DNA of 64,000 bases from Sphingobacterium multivorum (GTDB lineage: Bacteria > Bacteroidota > Bacteroidia > Sphingobacteriales > Sphingobacteriaceae). A program made the translations under genes and the position numbers. Shown one piece after another: positions 50,701 to 59,597 of this stretch; the first letter of the stretch is position 1; the number at the start of each line of letters is the position of its first letter. The stretch is from the NCBI RefSeq assembly GCF_039511225.1, contig NZ_CP154261.1:310001-374000 (forward strand). Reading direction: 5' to 3'. The notes beneath the pieces were generated by a model that saw nothing but the letters and a program-made list of their open reading frames with translations, ran no database searches and was not told where the DNA came from.

Positions 50701-51076
50701 TATCGCTCCAGGTGTTAAAATCGTTTCCGGTAGTGTGACCTATGATAAGTATGGTCAGATTACAGAGGATACGCGTGTATTTGCTCCAAATGATAAAGTG
50801 GTTTCATATGAAGGGTATTACAAACGAGCCTATTCGGGTCGATGGAACTATTGGGATGAAACATTCATTAAACTACGTGAATTGTCGCTTAGCTACCGAA
50901 TGCCGGATAAAATCGCCTCGAAGTTTAAAGCGAAACGTGCAAGTGTTGGCGTGACTGGGCAAAACTTATTGTTGTGGACCAAAGAGTTTCGTTTCTCTGA
51001 TCCAGATGTGGGGTCTGAGGATTTAAGTTCACCATCGATGCGATACATTGGTTTTAATATTAACCTAACTTTTTAA
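47729..51076 (+). CDS. SusC/RagA TonB-dependent outer-membrane transporter with STN domain
   Basis: 1115 residues, intact. Signal peptide, STN domain ('GIGKILTRMEQKFNVKFGYD', about 33-95), carboxypeptidase-regulatory-like domain ('IRGKVVDQETGQPIAGVTVR'), the SusC linker 'ALEEVVVTALGIKREQRALG' and plug ('MTVLKGATATALYGSKGQGG'). The beta-barrel ends in 'MRYIGFNINLTF' with a terminal aromatic. The STN domain should contact the FecR encoded upstream and signal ligand binding to the ECF sigma. Ligand unknown. Confidence 0.95.
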   Translation: MKRTNYYLKLMGSALLFQSLALQTMASQFSTSEGIGKILTRMEQKFNVKFGYDASISNQKVNDLADLSTLKKEQIVQFIQTISDGNLEVKKIDEKLYVVSKRTNNDVRSKNDKPISAVSNEIRGKVVDQETGQPIAGVTVRVKGTAVAVTTDGSGVFKLPNTADDAILQISYIGYESIEILAAQAGTIKLAKSSEALEEVVVTALGIKREQRALGYSTQSVKGEDLTRVKGVDVGTTLTGRISGVRVMNSTEFNKTPQIEVRGLTPILVIDGVAYENMDLRDVPVDNIQDMTVLKGATATALYGSKGQGGAIMITTKKGLAEKGTEITVNTNNMFFSGYLALPEVQHSYSSGESGKFNNDDYVWGDKLDIGRTAEQWNPISKQYEVSELTSRGKDNFKNFLEPGFITNNTVSFTNQGDHGSIRTSINHIYNKGQYPNQKLNLTNISVTGTTKISEKFDLETRLGYNRSSSSNNFGSGYNDQGYIYNILVWTGPEYNLKDYKDYWLVKDQSQNWMYKGWYDNPYLIAHEKTTPELINKVNAAVTLNYKVNDWAKFMVRSGYDYYGKSRTQQNPIGIYGTRGGFEDFGGFDSKGKYMKADYDGFATTNDAIFTAKKNFGDWGVDGLLGGSIFYSKDNNLIANTVNGLSIPGFYSLRNSIDPAKAVESRIKEMRNGLYGRLSLSWRNAIFLEATGRNDWVSTLTKDHRSYFYPSVSGSVVVTDLLPSKPLWLDMFKVRGSWAITKSVLNPYEINSTFSVTSNVWNGLPTASYPNIIKDYSISPTQRDLTEFGFDFAVLNNRLYGNYTRYYRLLHNQIVKAKISKTTGFEERLINTKEEEMTKGHEITLGGTPIKRENFQWDITMNLSQNMRYFHKLDPQYSKDALYVKEGLRADYIEYKDWERSPDGQMILNSSGMPISAQYANQLIGYTAPKWFWGFSNQFRYRDFSFGFSLDGRIKGMSYSTMNGRLWQTGSHPDSDTPYRYEEVVNGNKTFIAPGVKIVSGSVTYDKYGQITEDTRVFAPNDKVVSYEGYYKRAYSGRWNYWDETFIKLRELSLSYRMPDKIASKFKAKRASVGVTGQNLLLWTKEFRFSDPDVGSEDLSSPSMRYIGFNINLTF

Positions 51077-51092
51077 AAACTACAAAACAAAT

Positions 51093-52622
51093 ATGAACAT
51101 GAAAAGATTATTGACGTATATCGCCCTTGGTACTTTGGCGGTATCGACAAGTTGTTCCAAGTTTGATGAGATCAATACTAATCCTGAGACACCATCCGTG
51201 GTAAAACCTTCCATGTTGGCTACTCGTATAATTTTAAATTTGGTACGTCAACCTTCTACTAAAGGGTTTATGCAGCCTTATATGCTCACCAAAGAAATCG
51301 CTTGGACGGAGTTGACGGAGGGATATCAATATAATAGTTTAGGAGAATGGGATATCTCAATGACTTCGATCAACGATGCTCATTTTATGGGAGAGTTTGC
51401 AACAAGCGAAAAACTTAAGAACTCTTATAATGGTTTGATGTATTTTGCTCGTGCGATGAAGTTTTACGAGGGGACTATGAGTGTCGGAGATATTCCCTAT
51501 AAAGATGCATTAAAAGGGGAAACGGATAAAGTTTACTTTCCAAAATATGATACGCAAAAAGATGTTTTTCTGGGTATTTTGAATGAATTGGAACTTGCAG
51601 ATAAGCTCTTCTCGGAAGGTGAAAAATTTGATGGTGATCCATTGTTCGCTGGAGATGTTACGAAATGGCGCAAATTGGTAAACAGCTTTGCATTGAATGT
51701 TCTAATCCAATTAAGTAAAAAAGAAAGTGATGCCGATCTGAAGATAAAGGAACGTTTTAAATCAATCTTAAGCAGTAAACCGATCTTTGGTAGTAACGCA
51801 GATAATTTTCAAGTGGTTCATGAGGACAAGGCCAGCCAAACCTATCCTTTTTATAAGATTAGCAATAGCTTTGTTATTTATCCTATTGTTTCGACAGAGA
51901 TAATTGACCGATTGAAACAATATCAAGATAGACGACTATTTTATTATGCGAATCCTTCGGCTTTGCAAATCACAAACGGTAAACAGTCGAATGATTTCAG
52001 CGCGTACGTTGGGACAGATCCTTCACTTTCTTTTAGTGAAATTGCTGAGTTAAAAAAGAAAAATGATTATTCTAAGTTGAATGACCGTTATACTGAGCTA
52101 GTTAGTGGTGAACCAACACAACAATACAGTTATGCACATCTATGTTTTGTGATAGCCGAAGCTGCCGCACGGGGCTGGGTTGCCGAATCGTCCGTTAATT
52201 GGTATAAGAAAGGAATTGAAGCCGCTATGAAATTTATCGCGGATAATACGCCAAATACGGCTCAATTCACTCATAATATGCCGTTAGATGCCAACTACAT
52301 CAATACAGCAGTAGCAACTTATGGAAATCAATTTCCGGTCGTACTCGAAGCTCAACTGGAGGCTATTATGACACAAAAGTATTTAGCCAGTTACTTGCAG
52401 GGACGTATGACTCCATATTATGATTACCGAAGAACGGGCTATCCTAAATGGAAGATCAATCCAACATCAAGTTTGAATTCAGTCGCACCGGATAAAATAC
52501 CGATGCGGTGGCGCTACCCGTCGTTAGAATACAATTATAATTCTGCCAATTTGGACGAGGCAATGCAGCGCCAATATAAAGGCAATGATGAGATCAACCA
52601 ATTGATGTGGCTTTTGAAATAA
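51093..52622 (+). CDS. SusD-like outer-membrane lipoprotein (SusD-like_2 type)
   Basis: 509 residues, lipobox STSC (Cys21), then 'FDEINTNPETPSVVKPSMLATRIIL', the hallmark of the second SusD-like family whose members often pair with transporters for peptides or other non-polysaccharide ligands. The C-terminal 'MPMRWRYPSLEYNYN'-type segment fits the family. It partners the SusC encoded 16 bp upstream. Confidence 0.92.
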   Translation: MNMKRLLTYIALGTLAVSTSCSKFDEINTNPETPSVVKPSMLATRIILNLVRQPSTKGFMQPYMLTKEIAWTELTEGYQYNSLGEWDISMTSINDAHFMGEFATSEKLKNSYNGLMYFARAMKFYEGTMSVGDIPYKDALKGETDKVYFPKYDTQKDVFLGILNELELADKLFSEGEKFDGDPLFAGDVTKWRKLVNSFALNVLIQLSKKESDADLKIKERFKSILSSKPIFGSNADNFQVVHEDKASQTYPFYKISNSFVIYPIVSTEIIDRLKQYQDRRLFYYANPSALQITNGKQSNDFSAYVGTDPSLSFSEIAELKKKNDYSKLNDRYTELVSGEPTQQYSYAHLCFVIAEAAARGWVAESSVNWYKKGIEAAMKFIADNTPNTAQFTHNMPLDANYINTAVATYGNQFPVVLEAQLEAIMTQKYLASYLQGRMTPYYDYRRTGYPKWKINPTSSLNSVAPDKIPMRWRYPSLEYNYNSANLDEAMQRQYKGNDEINQLMWLLK

Positions 52623-52636
52623 GCCTTTGGAAAAAC

Positions 52637-52675
52637 AATCCCCGCAAATGAAATCAATCGTTTGCGGGGATTTTT
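52637..52675 (+). terminator. Terminator of the second SusC/SusD operon
   Basis: Stem AATCCCCGCAAA/TTTGCGGGGATT, 12-nt loop, T-run. It separates the SusD gene from the phospholipase gene. Confidence 0.92.
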
Positions 52676-52699
52676 GTTAAAAACGTTACATTAAAAACG

Positions 52700-52723
52700 A
52701 CAGCGAATGAATATATTCGCTGT
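52700..52723 (+). promoter_or_regulatory. Hairpin in the 5' region of the phospholipase gene
   Basis: ACAGCGAAT at 52700-52708 is perfectly complementary to ATTCGCTGT at 52715-52723, with a 6-nt loop and no T-run. It ends 39 bp before the start codon, so it could be a 5'-UTR structure or an operator. Confidence 0.45.
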
Positions 52724-52762
52724 GGACCATTGAATTTAGTAGAAGAGACAACACATTTATCT

Positions 52763-55240
52763 ATGGATAGCAGAAGAGATTTTATCAAGAAGGCTTCGTT
52801 GTTAGCGGGTGTTTTTGGTTTACAAAATGCCATGCCTGATGCGATACAGCGTGCATTGGCGATTGAACCTATAACAGGAAGTACCTTTTTAGATGCCGAA
52901 CATATTGTCTTATTAATGCAAGAGAATCGTTCTTTTGATCATAGTTTTGGAACCCTTCGCGGGGTTAGGGGATTTAATGATCCGCGGGCGATTAAATTGC
53001 CTAGCGGTAATCCCGTCTGGTTGCAGTCGTCGGCTGCAGGTAAGACTTATTCGCCGTTCCGTCTGGACATCAAAAACTCAAATGCTGCCTGGACCGGCAA
53101 TTTACCGCATTCCTGGGAAAACCAGATGGCCGCCCGAAATCAGGGTAAACACGATAACTGGATCGAAGCAAAACGGCCAGGAGGAAAGGTCTTGAAAGAG
53201 ATTCCACTAACAATGGGTTATTATACACGCGAGGATATCCCTTTTTATTATGCATTGGCTGATGCCTTTACCATCTGCGACCAGCACTTCTGTTCGTCTA
53301 TTACGGGTACAACAACTAATCGTCATTTTTTCTGGACGGGAACCTGTGTGCCACATAAAGGGGCTAAACCTTTGGTGCGGAATTCAGATATCTATTTTAA
53401 CCGTTGGGCACACTGGAAGACTTTTCCGGAACGACTGGAAGAAGCAGGGATCTCTTGGAAAGTCTACCAAAATGAAGTCAGCATAGAAAGTGGCTTAGAC
53501 GGTGAGGATCTGTTGGGTAATTTCACGGACAACAATTTGGAATGGTTTGCACAATATCATATTGAATTCAAGAAAAGCCATCTTGATTTTATGCGTAAAC
53601 GTGTTGCAGAGCTACCAGCCGAGATTCAAGAACTAGAAAAAGCATTAGCGACTAATAATACCGAGAGTGTACAAAAAACGCAGAATAAACTCAAGCAGAA
53701 GCAGGAACAGCTGAATAGTTACCAAAAACATTTGGCACGTCTTACGGAGCATGCTTTTCAGCAGCTTCCTAAAGAGCAGCGTGCTTTGCATGAACGCGCT
53801 TTTCAGACGAACGAGGGTGATTCTTTCTATCGTGAGACAAGCGTGGTGACACATGAGGGTGAAAAGATTACCGTGCCTAAGGGCGATGTACTCCACCAAT
53901 TTAGACATGATGTGAAATCCGGGAAGTTACCTGCCGTGTCCTGGCTTGTAGCACCACAAAGCTTTTCGGATCATCCGAGCGCGCCCATGTATGGAGCTTG
54001 GTATGTGTCGGAGCTATTGAATATTTTGACAGAAAATCCGGAAATCTGGAAGAAGACCATTTTTATTTTGAACTATGATGAGAATGATGGTTACTTTGAT
54101 CATATTCCTCCTTTTGTAGCACCTAACCCCGCAGATAGCCGTTCTGGAAAAACTTCTCCGGAATTAGATTATAGTGGAGAATATGTGAGTTTAGCACAGG
54201 AGCTTGCCGATGGTGAAGAAAAAGATAATGCAACGGAGGGCCCAGTGGGGCTTGGTTACCGCGTCCCTTTGATTGTGGCTTCCCCTTGGTCTAAAGGCGG
54301 ATGGGTCAATTCGGAGATCTGTGATATCACGTCGACGATTCAGTTTATGGAGCATTTTTTCGAGAAAAAGTTGGGTAAGCAGGTTAAAGAGGAAAATATA
54401 AGCTCTTGGCGCCGGGCCATTACAGGTGACTTGACATCGGTATTTCGGAAAGCTGAAGGATCGAATACAGTTGATTTGCCTTTCCTCGATCGGAATCAGC
54501 AGATCTATGCGATTGATCAGGCGAAAGCGAAACCGCTGCCCAATAATTTTCACGTTTGGTCGAAAGAGGATGCCGCAGCATTACGGTCTAAGGGTCATTC
54601 AACTTTACTGGCGAGACAGGAGAAAGGTCAGAAAAATTCTAGTGCGTTGGCCTATGAGCTCTATGTTCAAGAGGCCTTTGCTGAAGAAGGCAACCGAATT
54701 CATTTAAGATTAGAAGCGGGCAATAAGGTGTTTGGTGATAAATCGCTCAGTAGCCCTTTTAATGTCTATAGTGGACCAAGTTATAAAGAAGGGGTTAAAT
54801 TTTGGCCTTTTGCAGTTGTTGCTGGTCAGAATCTGAGCTTTGACTGGAATCTGGCCGACTTTAAAGATGGGCATTACGATCTAACCGTATATGGCCCAAA
54901 TGGATTTATGCGCGGATTTAAAGGACATGAGGAACCATTGACTGTTCAAACAACTTATGAAATCGGGAGGAAAGGGCAGTTAACGGGTAATCTTGTTGTG
55001 GAGATTCATAATCATGGTAAAAAATCATTCCGTTTGCATGTAGAAGATAATGCTTATAGTACATGGAAGAAATCGATTGTCCTTGCTGCCGGTAAATCTA
55101 CGAAGTGGATTGTAGAATCTCATAAAATCCATGGGTGGTATGATATTACGGTACATGCGGAGAATACCAAATTTGTGCGCCAGTTGGCGGGTCGTGTGGA
55201 AACGGGCAATCATTCGAAAACTGATCCACAATTGGGATGA
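52763..55240 (+). CDS. Phosphocholine-type phospholipase C, Tat-exported
   Basis: 825 residues from ATG 52763, which places the twin-arginine signal 'SRRDFIKKASLLAG' at the very N-terminus; an upstream TTG at 52730 would bury it. The phosphoesterase domain begins 'AEHIVLLMQENRSFDHSFGTLRG' and includes 'TGTTTNRHFFWTG' and 'ILNYDENDGYFDH'. Two C-terminal beta domains (about 645-825) match the tandem DUF756 domains of PlcN/PlcH-type enzymes. A charged coiled coil ('RKRVAELPAEIQELEKAL' onward, about 285-340) is inserted in the catalytic domain, as in Bacteroidota homologues I recall. It should cleave phosphatidylcholine to diacylglycerol and phosphocholine. A terminator separates it from SusD. 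Confidence 0.92.
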   Translation: MDSRRDFIKKASLLAGVFGLQNAMPDAIQRALAIEPITGSTFLDAEHIVLLMQENRSFDHSFGTLRGVRGFNDPRAIKLPSGNPVWLQSSAAGKTYSPFRLDIKNSNAAWTGNLPHSWENQMAARNQGKHDNWIEAKRPGGKVLKEIPLTMGYYTREDIPFYYALADAFTICDQHFCSSITGTTTNRHFFWTGTCVPHKGAKPLVRNSDIYFNRWAHWKTFPERLEEAGISWKVYQNEVSIESGLDGEDLLGNFTDNNLEWFAQYHIEFKKSHLDFMRKRVAELPAEIQELEKALATNNTESVQKTQNKLKQKQEQLNSYQKHLARLTEHAFQQLPKEQRALHERAFQTNEGDSFYRETSVVTHEGEKITVPKGDVLHQFRHDVKSGKLPAVSWLVAPQSFSDHPSAPMYGAWYVSELLNILTENPEIWKKTIFILNYDENDGYFDHIPPFVAPNPADSRSGKTSPELDYSGEYVSLAQELADGEEKDNATEGPVGLGYRVPLIVASPWSKGGWVNSEICDITSTIQFMEHFFEKKLGKQVKEENISSWRRAITGDLTSVFRKAEGSNTVDLPFLDRNQQIYAIDQAKAKPLPNNFHVWSKEDAAALRSKGHSTLLARQEKGQKNSSALAYELYVQEAFAEEGNRIHLRLEAGNKVFGDKSLSSPFNVYSGPSYKEGVKFWPFAVVAGQNLSFDWNLADFKDGHYDLTVYGPNGFMRGFKGHEEPLTVQTTYEIGRKGQLTGNLVVEIHNHGKKSFRLHVEDNAYSTWKKSIVLAAGKSTKWIVESHKIHGWYDITVHAENTKFVRQLAGRVETGNHSKTDPQLG

Positions 55241-55283
55241 ACGTAATTAACGTTAGATGATTGATGTACTGTCTTTATAATGG

Positions 55284-55317
55284 AAGATCCCAGTTTTATT
55301 TCAACTGGGATCTTTTT
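55284..55317. terminator. Terminator between convergent phospholipase and TlpA-like genes
   Basis: Stem AAGATCCCAGTT/AACTGGGATCTT with a 7-nt loop and T-run, usable from either side. Confidence 0.9.
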
Positions 55318-55342
55318 GTATAGGTAGGATGTAATCCGGTTT

Positions 55343-56686
55343 TTATTTTTTACTCCATTCTTCAAGCAAAGCTTTCAATTTAGGGTCGCTTGGCCTTGGA
55401 CTATCTGCAGAGATCAAGTTTCCAGATTTGTCGATGAGGATATAACGTGGAATGGTATTGACTTTGTAAGCGTCGGATAGAGTATTTCCTGATCCGGCAT
55501 GCAGTTGGATACCTTTTAAGTTCTTTTCCTTGACGTAGGCTTCCCATTTTGGTTTATCTTGGTCTACGGATACGCCTACAAAAGCGACCGGTTTTCCTAT
55601 GAATTCTTCGTTCAATTTTTCCCAATGGGGCTCTTCTGCACGGCATGGGCCACACCAAGTTGCCCACATATCAATTAACACAACTTTGCCCTTTAGATCT
55701 GACAGACTCACCTTCTTGCCCGTTATATCCGGATAACTAAATTGAAAAGCGGGTACGCCCGTTTTTGTTTCCACGAGTTTGGCTTCAACAGTTTTGGCTC
55801 GTTCGATCTGCTCGGGTAAGGTAAAATATTTTTTATAGGTCGTGTTCATGTCCTGAAAGTCGTTGTAGGAGCGAGCTCCTTCCAAACGTTGTAGTACATA
55901 TTGTCCTTTAAGTACATCGGGACCTATCGCGGCGACCTGTTGGTCAAATGTTGGTTTTGTTGCTAGATCCAGTTTTCTATAGATCATGTTACTCATAAAG
56001 CGATCGCCATAAGGAAATTTAAGTAGCTCAGTTGTGAGAAAGCGATCGGCACTGAATTGTGTATAATAATCGCTCATTTCTTCTTTGCTTGGGTGCGCTG
56101 TACGAGGCATGTATAAGTAAGAGATCGCATAATAGGCAAAATCGTAATCTACGATTTCGGGAAAAAACTTGTCGAAGTTAGCGTTTCCAGTGTTAATGGA
56201 TTTTTTTATTCCAGTGAGTTTTTCTTTAAACTGTTCGACTTCAGGAAAGAAATCGACGTAAGTACTCATTCCACCTGGCGTTGTTCCCTTATCGCGGAAA
56301 CTTTTTGATTGTTTATCCCATGTATAAAGCGCTTCGTTTTCGGGACTGTTTTTGCCTGTAAGTTCATAGTCGCTTGAGGTCAATTTTAGGTTTAGGTCCT
56401 CATTTCCTTTGAAATAGAAGCGAAATAATCCTTGTTGGTTTTGTGCGGTTCCGCTACCGATCGAATATAGACCCTCGTACTCGGGTGTGAAACGGAATCC
56501 AAACCGACCTGCAGCATCCGGAATAGCTGTTGCAATTTCTTTCAATCGTCCATTGAGTACTTTAAATAATCCGACGCGTTTCACCTTGATAGGATCTGTA
56601 GTACCGGTGACATTGCTCGGTTGTTGCGCTAGTGCTGCAAAAGTTGAAATAAATGTGGTCAATAATAAAATGGTTTTTCTGATCAT
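55343..56686 (-). CDS. TlpA-family thiol-disulfide oxidoreductase
   Basis: 447 residues with a signal peptide (cleavage near 'ALAQ-QPS'). Residues about 25-115 look like a beta-sandwich domain, 115-305 are helical, and 310-447 form the thioredoxin fold with CGPC at 345-348 ('MWATWCGPCRAEEPHW') and 'NTIPRYILIDKSG' around the cis-Pro. Periplasmic reductant. It is the last gene of the minus-strand operon, 12 bp after the other thioredoxin-fold gene. Confidence 0.92.
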   Translation of the reverse strand: MIRKTILLLTTFISTFAALAQQPSNVTGTTDPIKVKRVGLFKVLNGRLKEIATAIPDAAGRFGFRFTPEYEGLYSIGSGTAQNQQGLFRFYFKGNEDLNLKLTSSDYELTGKNSPENEALYTWDKQSKSFRDKGTTPGGMSTYVDFFPEVEQFKEKLTGIKKSINTGNANFDKFFPEIVDYDFAYYAISYLYMPRTAHPSKEEMSDYYTQFSADRFLTTELLKFPYGDRFMSNMIYRKLDLATKPTFDQQVAAIGPDVLKGQYVLQRLEGARSYNDFQDMNTTYKKYFTLPEQIERAKTVEAKLVETKTGVPAFQFSYPDITGKKVSLSDLKGKVVLIDMWATWCGPCRAEEPHWEKLNEEFIGKPVAFVGVSVDQDKPKWEAYVKEKNLKGIQLHAGSGNTLSDAYKVNTIPRYILIDKSGNLISADSPRPSDPKLKALLEEWSKK

Positions 56687-56698
56687 GATTCTTTGGGT

Positions 56699-57925
56699 TT
56701 AACTGATATTAAGTGGAATAATTTTTTTGATATCTTTCGCTTGAAATTGTGTCGAATTCTTTTTGTCAATTGCATCTTTCAACGCTATAAATTCTTTTTT
56801 CTGTGTGGAAAGGTAGGCGGGCGATAGATCTGCTTTTAGGAGTGCAGTAACGGCTTTTGTCGCCTGGTTAAAATCCTGTAAATAATAATATAAAAGTGCC
56901 AAACGGTAGCTGTCTACTGCATCCAGTTGCTGTTTAAGTTGCTGTTGTTGAAATTCAGTCAGTATCTTTTTTAGAACTTCAGTATTCTTTGCCTGGTCTA
57001 TAATGACTTGCCCCAATGCATTGCTCTTCAGATCCCAGTTATTGTACAATTTGTACTGATTGATCAGCGTCAAATAAGTGTTAGCGTCTTGGGAACTCGT
57101 GTAATAATTTGTAATGAATCCAGGCAAAAAGACATCCCATAGTTTGTCATTAAAAGTTGGACGAATATATGTGAGCATGCTTTCTAAGCTGTCCAGCTGT
57201 TGCGTAGAACCAAATTGTTTACTTTTCTTGGCGGCTAGCGCCGAAATTTTATTGCGGAGGAGATTTCTACCATACATTTTGATCAGTTTGGGCAAGTTAT
57301 CATAGGTCCAATTGGTATATTTTGGGAATGAGGTAATGCTATTGGCTAAAAATGCTGCTTCGCTGAAAAGGTCTTTTTGTTGATCCAGATAACCTTCTAA
57401 TTCTAGAAAATCGTGCTTCTCACTGCTTTTGATAAAGCGTTCACTATAAGCGGCTGGATAATCATTATCCAGATCGGTATTAAAGGCTAGAAATAATTGG
57501 GATTTGTTGCGTTGAACGGCTTCCTTTAGCAAGGGAACAAATCGGTCTACACCAAAGAATCCTGATTCTGTTAGGATAGTTTTACCATCAGCATTGACAA
57601 TCACATAAGTTGGAAAACCCGGTGCACCATATTTTCGGGCCAGCCTTTTGCCATCCATTTCCTTCATCACATCTGTTTTATAAAGCAGGTAATTGGCTTT
57701 TAATTCTTCGACCACGCTTGGATCAGGAAACACCTGTTTATCCATTTCGGCACAGGGCATACAGCCGACAAAGTAAAGGTCAATAAGAATGAGTTTGTTT
57801 TCTTTTTTCGCTTGAGCTTGACATTCCGCATAGGTGCCTTGAAAGGCTTTTTCCTGTGCTTTTAGCAAATAGGGCAGAAATAGACCACAATAGGTTGTGA
57901 TCATATAAAGAATAATTCTTTTCAT
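56699..57925 (-). CDS. Thioredoxin-fold protein with CMPC motif
   Basis: 408 residues with a signal peptide ('LPYLLKAQ'). An N-terminal thioredoxin fold (about 25-145) has CMPC at 55-58 ('LYFVGCMPCAEMDKQVF') and 'GAPGFPTYVIVNADGK' with the cis-Pro. About 260 residues of mostly helical, TPR-like sequence follow. It lies between the aspartic protease gene (45 bp) and the TlpA-like gene (12 bp). The CMPC pair and Asp-rich context resemble DsbD-C/thioredoxin_7 domains. A redox relay with its neighbour is inferred. Confidence 0.85.
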   Translation of the reverse strand: MKRIILYMITTYCGLFLPYLLKAQEKAFQGTYAECQAQAKKENKLILIDLYFVGCMPCAEMDKQVFPDPSVVEELKANYLLYKTDVMKEMDGKRLARKYGAPGFPTYVIVNADGKTILTESGFFGVDRFVPLLKEAVQRNKSQLFLAFNTDLDNDYPAAYSERFIKSSEKHDFLELEGYLDQQKDLFSEAAFLANSITSFPKYTNWTYDNLPKLIKMYGRNLLRNKISALAAKKSKQFGSTQQLDSLESMLTYIRPTFNDKLWDVFLPGFITNYYTSSQDANTYLTLINQYKLYNNWDLKSNALGQVIIDQAKNTEVLKKILTEFQQQQLKQQLDAVDSYRLALLYYYLQDFNQATKAVTALLKADLSPAYLSTQKKEFIALKDAIDKKNSTQFQAKDIKKIIPLNIS

Positions 57926-57970
57926 CTATTTATTGTTTGGAGCGTTCGTATTTATACGATCTGTTAAAAT

Positions 57971-59464
57971 TTAAATTGTAATGATTTTATTGTCCGCAAC
58001 GGTAATGAGAATGGGCTGTTCCTTCGCTTTTAGTCTTATTTCTTCAATCAGCATCGGTTTTTTCTTCAGTTGGTCTTCGGTGTAATTGTCGATCCTTTGA
58101 ATTATGGTCCCTGCTTTTAAGCCGTCGGGATTTTCAAGGGCACCTATTATTCCTAAAGCTTTCAGTTGACCAGCATTGTCCCATCCAAATTGATGGTGTT
58201 TTACCAGAAAGTCTTGCGGGGCGGTATGTAGTTTATTCGGTGAAAAATAGACCTCATTATTTGCTAGATTGATGGTCATATTGTATCTACTCAGTAAACG
58301 AACGCCAATGGATCCATCAAAACCTGGTTGCCATTGCTCGTTTGCGGAGCTACCGCCCATTAAGGTTATTGGTAAGCCCGATATGGCTGGAAGTTTTGAA
58401 ATCGCAAATTGAAAGCTGTTGCCGGAGAAGGTGGGTGAAGAAACTCCCATACTTACGGTTGCTGCTTGAGCTTCTGGCTTAAATCCACTAACAAGTAGTT
58501 TATTTTGGCGTACAAAGGGACGGAAACAGATCAGATCATAGGATGCTCCGGTATCGAAAACAAAATGTCCGGTATACGCTTTGCCCTGTATAATTTCGAG
58601 TTGACCGGGAAGAATCATCACTCCCGCGGGCATTGTAATCGGAACGGTAGTTCCTTTGTCTTTATATTGAAAATCGCCAAAATCATATAATGAGATAATG
58701 TTTTTGTCGTAATCGATGTGGGTAATAAATTGGCGAATCAAGGTATTACCAATGATACCATCGCCTTCTTTACCCATTTCTGGGAATATGGCAATACCCT
58801 GTCCGTTTAATTTTAAGGTATCTAAAAGAATGCTGTTATTGTCCGATACTTGAATTTTGGTATTGCCACCAACCACGGAAGCATTATTCTCTCTTGTGAC
58901 CTTTAGGCCAATAGCATCGGCTAATTGTTGGTGTACAGCCATGCCGTCCGCTCCAGTATCAAACAATAGTCGTAATGGTTTTTCGTAGCCATTGATTTTG
59001 ACCTGGAGATAGATGGATCCATTTTTGTTTTCGAAAGGAATAGTTGCCCGTAATTGTGCTTTTTCCTTACGTTGCATACCATAAAGTTGGTCAAATAAGG
59101 AAAGGCGCACTAACTTGCCGGATTTATCGAGTAAGGCCTCAGTATTGGACTTTTTATCCGTCTCAGCTGTAACGTTTAATTGTAAGAGTGTTCCCTTTGC
59201 TGTTTTTTTTTCTGTTATAACCTCAATTTTTGAAACAGGATAATTTTTGATAATCTGGTTTAACCGAAACTTGGCGCCAGCATCGGTGTGTCCTGCTATG
59301 GAGAAATTTGAAGCCAGTTCAGCCACAATTAATGTGGTGTCTTTCTGTTGGAAAGTTTGGAACAGTTTTTCGCCGAATATGTTTTTGGTTTGGGCATGAC
59401 AATAGCATCCTGCCAATACATATAAACCGAGCAAAAATGACCTTTTAATTTGAAGATATTTCAT
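57971..59464 (-). CDS. Exported retropepsin-like aspartic protease with two DTGA/S motifs and a PDZ-like tail
   Basis: 497 residues from Met 59464, which gives a clean signal peptide; an alternative Met at 59488 adds 8 residues (numbering below uses it). After a ~130-residue alpha/beta domain come two aspartic protease lobes, one with 'LLFDTGADGMAVH' (Asp177) and one with 'FVFDTGASYDLI' (Asp312). A PDZ-like end has 'NPDGLKAGTIIQRIDN'. Both lobes keep D-T-G, so one chain could form a complete active site, unlike single-lobe retropepsins that must dimerise. It would act in the periplasm or at the surface, on peptides brought in by the SusCD pair. Confidence 0.85.
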   Translation of the reverse strand: MKYLQIKRSFLLGLYVLAGCYCHAQTKNIFGEKLFQTFQQKDTTLIVAELASNFSIAGHTDAGAKFRLNQIIKNYPVSKIEVITEKKTAKGTLLQLNVTAETDKKSNTEALLDKSGKLVRLSLFDQLYGMQRKEKAQLRATIPFENKNGSIYLQVKINGYEKPLRLLFDTGADGMAVHQQLADAIGLKVTRENNASVVGGNTKIQVSDNNSILLDTLKLNGQGIAIFPEMGKEGDGIIGNTLIRQFITHIDYDKNIISLYDFGDFQYKDKGTTVPITMPAGVMILPGQLEIIQGKAYTGHFVFDTGASYDLICFRPFVRQNKLLVSGFKPEAQAATVSMGVSSPTFSGNSFQFAISKLPAISGLPITLMGGSSANEQWQPGFDGSIGVRLLSRYNMTINLANNEVYFSPNKLHTAPQDFLVKHHQFGWDNAGQLKALGIIGALENPDGLKAGTIIQRIDNYTEDQLKKKPMLIEEIRLKAKEQPILITVADNKIITI

Positions 59465-59597
59465 AAAATCGCTTATAATCGCTTTCATTCCCGATGCTCA
59501 TTGGCTTAAGGGAATATTTAATCTGTTTAGTATAATACAATGACTATTTATTTATCGACCAAGCTCGTAATCCACTTCGGGCTGAAGCTTGTTAAAA

